Source: WTFY01 sp965205685
GTDB lineage: Bacteria > Pseudomonadota > Gammaproteobacteria > UBA4575
Assembly (NCBI GenBank): GCA_965205685.1
Contig: OZ242174.1
Location: forward strand, 1,785,000 to 1,848,999
Reading direction: 5' to 3'
Length of the DNA: 64,000 nt
Below, piece by piece: positions 45,620 through 55,500 of the stretch (positions are counted from its first letter, which is position 1; each line of letters starts with the position of its first letter). Both the position numbers and the translations under genes were made by a program. Below the pieces are notes generated by a model. It was not told where the DNA came from. It saw only the letters and a program-made list of their open reading frames with translations, and did no database searches.

Positions 45620-46516
45620 ATGTGGGAAATTCCTGAACCAATCTCAGTGTGTGAAGTCCGGCTGGATAAAAATACAGTCACGCTCTTGCGACAGCACGGG
45701 AATCCGTCCGGGCCTCGACTCGTGCTGTGTCATGGCAACGGTCTCGCCATTGACCTGTACTACCCGTTCTGGTCGCTGCTTGCCGAGGACTTTGAGCTGA
45801 TCCTCTACGACCTTAGAAACCATGGCTGGAATTCCGTGGGCGAACGCCGCGATCACAACGTGCCCGTGCTGATACAGGATTATGCCCTGATACTGGAATC
45901 CATCGACCGCCACTATGGCAACAAGCCCAAGATCGGGGTATTACACTCCGTCGCGGCGCTGATCTCGCTGCTGACGGCACCGCAGGACAACAGCTGCTCG
46001 GCACAGATTCTTTTCGACCCGCCCGTATGCAAGCCTGGTGCCAGCCAGACCGAATTTGACGTGGCTGCCGAACACGCTGCATCGCTGACGCGCCGACGTG
46101 GATACCGATTCCAGACAGAGGAAGAATTTTCTGATTTCCTGAGCTACATCCCGACCTTCACCCATGTGGTTCCCGGGGTCCGGGAGCTCATGGCCAAGAC
46201 TACGCTTCGCGAGGTTCCCGACGGGTTGGGGTATGAGTTGCGCTGCCCACGCGAATACGAAGCCCAGATCACCGATTACGTCCGCAGCTTTTCCCCGCTG
46301 GTGGATTTTGAAACGCTCCCGTGTCCGACGAAGGTCATCGGCGCGGACCCGACCTTGCCGTATGCCTATCTGCCGACGTTCGATCTCAGCGACGTCCTGA
46401 CTGTCGATTATGATTTCATCCCTGAGACCACACACCTTCTTCAACTGGAAAAGCCGGTGGACTGTGTATCAGCGGTGCGAGAATTCCAGGAACAGCAACA
46501 GTTGCCCGACGCCTGA
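45620..46516 (+). CDS. Alpha/beta hydrolase
   Basis: A 298-residue serine hydrolase of the alpha/beta fold. The oxyanion loop LVLCHGNGLAIDLYYPFW, the strand motif LYDLRNHGWN and a nucleophile elbow GVLHSVAAL (Ser in HSV, not the usual GxSxG) are visible; the last catalytic His is probably in PETTHLLQLEKP. The family is like lipase/esterase (Hydrolase_6-type). It lies between the PPTase and the convergent PKS. It may release the PKS product, since no thioesterase is in the PKS, but this is inference. Confidence 0.83.
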   Translation: MWEIPEPISVCEVRLDKNTVTLLRQHGNPSGPRLVLCHGNGLAIDLYYPFWSLLAEDFELILYDLRNHGWNSVGERRDHNVPVLIQDYALILESIDRHYGNKPKIGVLHSVAALISLLTAPQDNSCSAQILFDPPVCKPGASQTEFDVAAEHAASLTRRRGYRFQTEEEFSDFLSYIPTFTHVVPGVRELMAKTTLREVPDGLGYELRCPREYEAQITDYVRSFSPLVDFETLPCPTKVIGADPTLPYAYLPTFDLSDVLTVDYDFIPETTHLLQLEKPVDCVSAVREFQEQQQLPDA

Positions 46517-46570
46517 AGGCGGCTGTGGTACCCACAACTCGTCAAAACAGACCCGTGATCGCGAAGTGCG

Positions 46571-49500
46571 TTAGGCCTTGACCCAAAACCTCTGCCGTTC
46601 GAATGGATAGTCCGGCACAGAAATTCGCCTTCGCATCTCGCCTTCAAAAAGACCTGCGAGCGAAACCGCTTGCCCTGCCTCGTAGGCTTCTGCAACTTCC
46701 AGCATGAAGGAAGGCACTTCATCCGTCTGCACATCATGGGAGTTTTCCTTCGCTGCCGCTGCGGGCACCTCTTTGCCAGTGCCCCTGGCAAGTGACTGAA
46801 GTTGAGCCCGGAGCGAGGCCACGTCACTGAACAGGACACCGGCCCGATGAGCGAAGTGGGCGCGTCCCGTACTGGCCGTCCATGCCATATCCGAAAGCAG
46901 GGGGCCGGATGCACTGTCATCATCCGAAAGCTCCTTCGAGTGTGCATCGAGCCAGGCAAGATACGCTTCGGCCAGTTCCCTGAGAACGCCTTCAGACTTG
47001 CCAGAAAGCGGCAACAGGCGGGTCTTTCGCAAGTCGGTTGCAGGTATTTCAGAGGGGGTCTCCCGGGATGAATCCGACGGGGGCAACGTCACCAGTTGTG
47101 CATTTCCTGCGGGAGAAGATCGCGGATGCTCTGGGTACGAGGCATCCTCCGACGCCTGATACCCTTCGACCACCACGTGGGCATTGGTTCCGGAGATTCC
47201 GAATGCGCTGACCCCTGCACGCGCAGGTCGACCCTCATGCCGAGGCCAGTCCATGGCCTCAGAAACCACTTTCACCGGCAACTGCTCCCAGTCCGTGTGC
47301 GGGTTCGGGTCACGAAAATGCAGGTGTTGCGGAATCCTGTGCCGATCCATTGCCAGCACCGTCTTGATGAGCGCCGCAATGCCGGCAGCGGATTCCAGAT
47401 GTCCGAGGTTCGTCTTCACCGAACCGATCAACAGGGGATCGTCCGCCTCCCGCTCGCGCCCGTAGACCCTCGCAGAAGCATTGACTTCAATGGAATCACC
47501 CAGCTCCGAACCGCCTCCGTGCGCCTCGAGATAGTCCACTTCGTGCGGTGAGATACATGCTCCGGCAAGCGCCTCCTCGATGACCCGTTCCTTCGTCGGA
47601 CCCGTCGGCACTGTAGGCCCTGCACTCGCCCCGCTGTGGTTGATGGCCGAGCCGCGGATCACGCCCCAGATTCGATCGCAATCCGCCTGCGCCTCATCAA
47701 GACGCTTGAGGACGATCATTCCACAACCTTCACTGCGTACAAACCCGTCCGCCGAGGCATTGAACGTCTTGCATCGTCCATCACGCGACAGCATTCCGAG
47801 TTCGGCAAGTTCACGGGTCAGCCCACTCGAAAGGATCGCGTTGACTCCGCCGGCCAGCGCCAGGTCCACCTCGCCCTGGAGTAAGCTCGCTACGGCATGA
47901 TGTATGGCGACCAAAGATGAAGCGCAGTTGAGCATGACCGGCATGGCCGGTCCCTCCAGGCCCAGGCAAAACGAGACACGCCCGACCGCCATGCTCCCTG
48001 CCGTGCCGAGATAGCTGGGGCCACCACTGTCCATCATCAGGTCCCGGTATTCGCTGGAAGCAATTCCGGCATAGACCCCGGTGGGACTGCCCCGCAACTG
48101 CTCAGGATCAATGCCGGCATCCTCGAGTGCCTGCCAGCTCGTCTCGAGCAGCATCCGTTGCTGTGGGTCCATGCTGTGTGCCTCAATCGGCCGGATGCCG
48201 AAAAAGCGTGCATCGAAGTGATCGATACCCTCAATGAACCCGCCACGCTGGTAGCCAGCATCGCGTATTGCAGGATCCCCCAGCACCCCACCCCATAAAC
48301 CGGTGTCCTCGCGCCCGTCACTCACGGTTTCGCGCCCCTCATCGAGCACCTGCCAGAATTCGGCAAGATTGCGGGCACCCGGGAACCGGCAGGCCATGCC
48401 GATGATCGCAATGCCCCCCTCGATCGATGCATCTTCGGATACGGACACCGGGGCAGGCTGGACCTGAGGCGCGGGGGTCCCTTTGACTTCGCCCAGTTCC
48501 TCGGACAGGTGGCGGGCCAGCGAGATGATGTCCGGGTAATCGAACACCACCGTGTTGGAGGCAGTGTACTCATCCGAGAAGGCCCGGTTCAGGCGGTTTC
48601 GCAGTTCTACGGCCATCAGCGAATCCATACCGAGATCGAAAAAACCGACGGCGGGCTCCGGAGCCGAAGGCAGGCGCAGCACCGCCTGTACCTCCCCCTG
48701 CAGATACGACTCCAGCAGGCGGCCCCGTTCAGAGGCTGGGGTTTGCTGCAGCCGGGCCATCACATCGGCCGACGAGGCCACAGCACCGGCTTCGGCCTCG
48801 TCGTCTGTCACAAGCATCTCCTCAAGAAACGGAGGTCGCGCACTGACGGCCTTCTCGAACACCGACCAGTCCATCGACATCACCACGGAGGTCGTAACAT
48901 CCTGGCGCACCAGCCGTTCAAGGGCCTTGAGACCTTGCTGCGGGGTGAACCAGCGTCCACCCAGTGCAGAGCGCTGGCGTTCGATGCGGTCTTTTTGTTC
49001 TGCAGCTTCGCCGATCTCGGACCATGCGCCCCAGGCAATCGCCTGTCCGGCAAGCCCCAGGGCGCGCCGATGGCCGGCCAACTGGTCCAGAAAGGCATTG
49101 GCTGCGGCGTGGTTCGCCTGGCCTGGATTCCCCATCACGCCCACGCGGCTTGAAAAAAGAATGAAAAAATCGAGGTCACGATCCAGGGTCGAGCGATGCA
49201 GGTGCCAGGCACCCAGGATCTTCGGCCCCAGTACCCGTTCGAATCGCTCCCAGCTCTGATTTGTCAGTGCCCCGTCCGACAGCACCCCGACGCTATGAAT
49301 CACACCGGCCAGGGGTGGCAGTTCCTGGTCGATGTGCGACATCATCCGGTCCATCGCCGAGGCATCTGTCACGTCCGCAATCTCCACGTGGATCGATGCC
49401 CCGCGTTCGCGAAGCTCCCGGATCGCGGCCTCGGCCTCGGCATCCGGGCTGCGGCGCCCATTCAGCACGAGGGTCCCGGCACCCTGCCCGACCAGCCAGT

Positions 49501-52500
49501 CGGCCACGGCAATGCCGATCCCGCCCAAGCCACCGGTTACAAGGTAGGTGGCGTCCTGGCGCAGCCGGCCTGTCGCCAGCGGCGGTGCCGTGACAACAAT
49601 CTTTCCCAGATGCCGGGCAGACCGCATGAACCGCAGGGCAGCTCCCGCTTCAGCCAGAGGCCACCGGCTGTGCACGATCGGCCCGATTTCGCCTGAAGCG
49701 AGCTGCCTCGTAACATCGTCCAGCACCCGCCCGACCCATGCCGGATCCGTCTTTTTCAGGACATCGAGCTCCAGGATGTCATAACCCACATCCGGGCGCA
49801 CCGCTGCCATCTCCTCTGGGCTCAGGATGTCCCTGCGGGCCAGTTCCACGAACCGGCCTCCCTGGCGCAAACAGGACAGGCTGGCATCGATAAATCCTTC
49901 GCTCGTCAGGCTGTTCAGCACCACGTCCACGCCGGCTCCGCCGGTCACTTCGAGGATCTGCTCCCCGAAGGCCGTCGTGCGGCTGTCAAACAGATGCACG
50001 ACCCCCAGTGATCTGAGGTACGCCTGCTTGGGCATGCTTGCCGTTGCCAGCACCTCGGCCCCTGCGGCCTGGGCAAGCTGGATGGCCGCAAGGCCAACCC
50101 CGCCGGCACCGGCATGAATCAATACGCGCTCGCCGGCCTGCAGTCCGGAAAGTTCATAGGAGAGTGCTGCGGAGACATACGCGCTCGGCACCGTCGCAAG
50201 TTCGGTGACCGAATACCCCGAAGGGGCAACAGAGACAAGTTCCTCTCGCGTGACCATCTGCGGACCGAAGGCGCCGAAACCAAGTCCTATCACGCGCTTG
50301 CCGACAATCGCGCTGCTCACCTCGGAGCCGGCCTCGATGACACGCCCGCACATCTCCCGGCCGAGCAGTCCCTCCTCTATGAACCCGAGGGAGCGGAAAA
50401 CATCCCAGAAGTTCAGACCTGCCGCATCGACTTCGACACGCACCTCCCTGGGTTCCAGCGCGCGCGCGGCAAGGGACTGCACGCAGGGGCGATCGAATGT
50501 GCCGCCCGGGTCCGGTGCCAGCACCCAGTCCGGCGTCTTCGGCAGTGCCAAGCGCGCTGGGCCGTCCGCAAAGCGGACCAGGCGCGCCACCTGCCGTCGA
50601 CCCAGGCGATAGGCAATGTGGTTTTCGGCATCGGGATACAGCAGTTCATTGGCCAGATCGGGCAATGAGGCTTCGGGTTGCGGGTCGAGGTCGATCATCT
50701 GCGGGCGCAGGTGCGCCGCCTCGCGGTCCACGGCCTTGCCGAAGCCCCACAGGATCGCACCGGCGAGTTCCCCGCCGCGCTCTCGCTCCAGAATCTGCGC
50801 CCCCCGCGTGATCAACCAGATGCCCTTGTCAGGCTCACGGACCGAATCGGCCACACCCTGCACCAGGGCCAGCGCGCTCGCCCCGTTGCGCTCGACATCT
50901 CCTGCAATTTCCGCAGTACTCGCCTGCATGCCATGCCCGTCGAGTCCTGCGAAATGCACCACCCCGCTGAAGGGCAAATCACCTGGCAAGTGCTCCACAA
51001 GTTGCTGCCAGGACTCGCGCATCATCGCATCCACGTACACCTCATGCACGCCGGGGCCGCACACCTTGAATTCGGCAGCCTTGTCAAAACCGGGGCCTGC
51101 CAGCACCACCGTCTGATTGCGGTCTGCAAGCTCGTGCGCTAGATGTGCAGCGGTCCCGCCCTCATCCGCCATCAGAACCCACATGCCCGGAGCTTCATGC
51201 ACCCGGGCGGGACCGCGGGCTACAATCACACCCCGATCAGGGAGTTTGGCTGTCTCGGACTCGTCCACGCCCAGGATTTCAATCGCATCAAAACCGGCAT
51301 CGCCAAGTGCCTGGCGCCACACCGCAGGGTTGGCCAGCGCATGGTGTGGACGGTAGTCATCGGCGAAGCGCCACCAGCCATCCAGTTGCCCAAAGGTCAG
51401 GTCCATCCAGCCCTGGCCGCGAAGGTTCTCGAGTGCGATCAACTGTCCGGAAGGGGCGAGGAGTTTCAGGCAGTGGGCCAGCGTCTCCGGCAGCAGGCGT
51501 GTCGCATGAAGTACATTGGATGCGATCAGCAAATCATAGCCGTGCACCTCGAAGCCCTGATCCTGCGGGTCTTTCTCGATGTCCAGCGGGCGATAATCAA
51601 TGTGGCCGCCGCCGTCCCCGAAGCGCGCCTCCGCTTCTGCGAAAAAGCCCGCCGAGATATCCGTATAGGTGTACTCGAACTGTCCCTGCGGCAGTTCCGG
51701 CAACACGGATGCCGTCGCGGAACCCGTTCCCGCGCCTACCTCGATCACCCGCAGACGCCGCCCGCCAGGCAGCGCACCGACAAGCGTACGGACCGCCTCT
51801 CCCAGCATTCGGTTGGCCGCTTGAGCTACCGGTGCACGAAGATACAGGTCGGCCGCGGTAGGCTCGCCACTGCTGAACAACAGTGTCAGGGGATCGGCCT
51901 GTCCCCGCAGAACATCGGCCAGTGCGCTTCCGGAGCGCAGAAATAATCCAACCTCGGTCAGCCCGTGAGGAAACCGCTCGGCCATTTTTTCCGCATGTGC
52001 CTCAGGGTCCTCGACTAGCCCTTTTGGCCAGGCATCCTCGGACCCCGACAAGACGAGAAAGCCGTCATCGACCTCTTTCAGCACCTCGCACCGGGTCAGC
52101 ATCTCGAGCATTCGGCGAAACAGACGCCCGTGATCTGCGCTCACGTTCAGTTGCTGGCGCAATGCATCCGGGTCGACGGTCTCGCCGGCAACACGCTGCC
52201 ATCCCAACCGGTCCAGATTCGCGAGCGCAAAGGCCCAGGACCAGTGCTCGAGCTCCGAAAGCAGGGCGGCCCGGTCTTCGGGACCGACCCCCGCATCCTT
52301 CAGGTACTCGGAGAACAGCCGGGTACGATCCTTGACCGAAGCAGGTTCGGGGAAGAAGTCCGCAGCTTTCAACCCGGAGGCAAGAGCGCATTCACGCCAC
52401 ACCACCTCGTACAGCAAGTCATCAGTGCCTTCCAATGCTGAAAGCATCGCCGAGCGCTCAGCCCGCTTCACGGTGTAGCCGCTCAAACCACCGATCAGCA

Positions 52501-55500
52501 TCCCGTTGGCATCGTAAATGTACACCTCACCGCTTTGCACCTCGGGCGCCTCGGCTAGAGCTGCCTCAGATTGCGCTGCGACGGCATTCATGCGCACATG
52601 GCAGAACACCTTCTGGGGAAGCGGACCGGCCAGCCATAGCTGCTCCCAGCCGAACGGCAGATAGGTCGTTGAGCCCTGCATCCCGTCCAGGCCCCGTGCC
52701 GCACCCACGACCTGGAAGCAGCCGTCGAGAACCAGTGGGTGCACGCCCAGTCCAACACCCCCCAGATCTTCCGGGACCGACACCTCTGCCAGGGCCTCAC
52801 CAGGTGCAGCCCAAATTTTGGTCAGCGTTCGAAACGACGGACCCAGTCCAATTCCGGTTTCTGCCCGGGCACGGTAATAGTCCGACACCTCCATCACGGG
52901 CAGGTTTTCTGCCAGTGCCAGAAGGTCGATTCGCTCCGGCGCCTGAAGGGTGGAGGCACCCATTCCGATGCGTCCTTCCGCATGCAGGATCCAGTCTCCT
53001 TCATCGTGCTTGCTGAACACACGCAAAGAGCGTGCGCCGGCTTCCTCCTCGCCCAGCATGAGCTGCAGGGTCGAGCCCGGTTCCTCCATGCCATCATCAG
53101 GGTCCGCTTCCGGTACGATCATCGCATTGTGCAGCTGCATATCCCGCACCGTGGCATGTGGAGCGCCCTCGGCCAGGGAGGCCAGCGCCGCCATCGCCCC
53201 ATATACCGCACCGGGGACCACAATACGCTCGAATACCCGGTGGTCCCCCAGCCAGGCCGGATCGGTAGCATACAGCTGTGTCTCGTATGTGATCCCGCCA
53301 GCGGCCGATTCGTGCCGGACTCCAAGTAGCGGGTGACCCTTTTCGCGCCGGTGCTTGCGTGGGGTTTCCATCCAGTGGCGTTCTCGCTGGAACGGATATT
53401 GAGGCAATGAAATCCTGGCGCGCGACTCGCCTGCGAAAAGTCCCTCAAAGCGAATCGGCAGTCCGGCCTCGTAGACCTTCGCGACCGCCTGTAGAAATCC
53501 TGCATCCGAACTTGGTTCTGGTGCCGAGGCCGAAGGCGCCTGGAGACTCGATATGCCGGGGGGTGCAGTCCGTGCCGATTGCGGCCAGGCTGAGGCCAGC
53601 ATTGGGGCCAGGATCTTGCCCGGGCCGATCTCCACCACCAGGTCCACGTCAAGGCCGGACAAGGTGTCAATTCCCTCGGCAAAGGCGACTGCCTCGCGCG
53701 CATGACGTCTCCAGTATTTCGCATCCAGAGTTTCGCCGGGTCCCACAGCTGCACCGGTCAGGTTGCTGATCACCTTTACAGAAGGCGACTCGAAGGCCAC
53801 ACCCTCCAGGGAAGCCTCCAAATCGTCGAGAACCGGCTCCACCAGGGCACTGTGGAAGGCCCGGGCCGTGTTCAATCGCCGGGTGCGAATACCTTCAGAG
53901 TCGAAACGCTCAAGCAGACACTGCACTTCCGGGACCGGGCCGCTGACCACCTGATGAAGGCCGTTATAGCCCGAGATGCAAAGCGCGTCCCCATCCGTTT
54001 CCTTGTTTCGCTGGGCAACGGCCGAGGCCACCTGCTGTGCCGGCGCAAACACTGCGGCCATTGCACCTTCTGCGGTTTTGGAAAGCAGTCGGCCCCTGGC
54101 TTCAGCAAACCGCATTCCGTCCTCAAGGCTGAACACGCCCGCGGCATGCGCAGCGGCAAGCTCGCCGACACTGTGTCCGAACACAATGGCAGGACGAACC
54201 CCGAGGCTTGCCCAAAGGGCAGTCAACGCACATTCGAGTGCATACAGCGCTGGCTGCTCCCAGGCGGTATCTTCCAGGGCACCACGAGCACCCGGGCGAT
54301 CAAACATCACATCCAGGAGCAAGGCGCCCCGCTGCTCGAAAAACACGCTCTCGCAACGGTCCAGTACAGCCCGCACTACTGGCTCACGCTCATACAGCGC
54401 TTGTCCCATACCCGGCCACTGACTGCCTTGCCCGGTGTAGGCAAATGCGACCTTTAGTGAGCGTGCATGGGCCAGTCCATCTGCCTTCGCCACCTTCTTC
54501 AACTGCTGCTGCAAGGAAGCCACGTCGGTGAATGCCAGGCCTGCACGGTAATCGAAGTGGCTGCGCCCGATCGAAGCCGTCCAGGCAAGATTGGCCAGTT
54601 GCTCATCCTCCGTGGCAGGATCCGGCTGAGCCACTTGCTGTTGATCGAGCCAGGACAGGTAGCGCTCTGCCAACGCGTGCAGTGCAGGCTCGCTCTTGGC
54701 CGAGAGCGGCAACAGGCGCGAAGTGCGTTTCACAAACGCCTGGTCGCGGCACTCCGCTACCGTCTGCGGCAGGGTTGTGGCAACTGCCTGGGCCAAGCCT
54801 ACGGGTTGTGGTGCGGGCTCGGACACCGCGGGCGATGCGCCGTGCTGCTCAAGAATGATATGGGCATTCGTCCCGGAGATTCCGAAGGAGTTCACACCGG
54901 CGCGGCGCGGCTCATCGGTGGCATACGGCCACGACAGATTATCTGTAATCACGCGAAGCGGCAGGTGATCCCAGTCAAGACTCGGATTGGGGTTATGGAA
55001 ATGCAGGTGCGTTGGGATCATGCCACGATGCACCACCAGGGCTGCCTTGATCAGCCCGGCCACGCCAGCCGCCGCTTCCAGATGACCGATGTTGGTCTTG
55101 ACCGACCCTACCAGGAGCGGGCGATCGTCCCTGCGCCCACGGCCGTAGGCCGCCGCCGCGGCATTGAGTTCGATCGGGTCGCCCACCGTAGTTCCAGTGC
55201 CGTGGGCCTCGAGGTAGTCCACCATCGATGCGGACATTCCGGCGTGTGACAGTGCCGCCTCGATCACGGCCTCAAGTGCCGGCGTATTCGGCACCGTGAG
55301 CCCCGAACTGGCACCGCCATGGTTGACCGCAGCTCCCCGGATCACCGCCCAGATTCGGTCCCCGTCCGCCTGTGCCTCGCTCAGGCGCTTGAGGATTACC
55401 ACACCGCATCCTTCGCCCCGCACGTAGCCATTGGCAGAGGCATCAAAAGCCTTGCACTGCCCGTCCGGGGACAACATCATCGAGTCCGCACGCAATTCGT

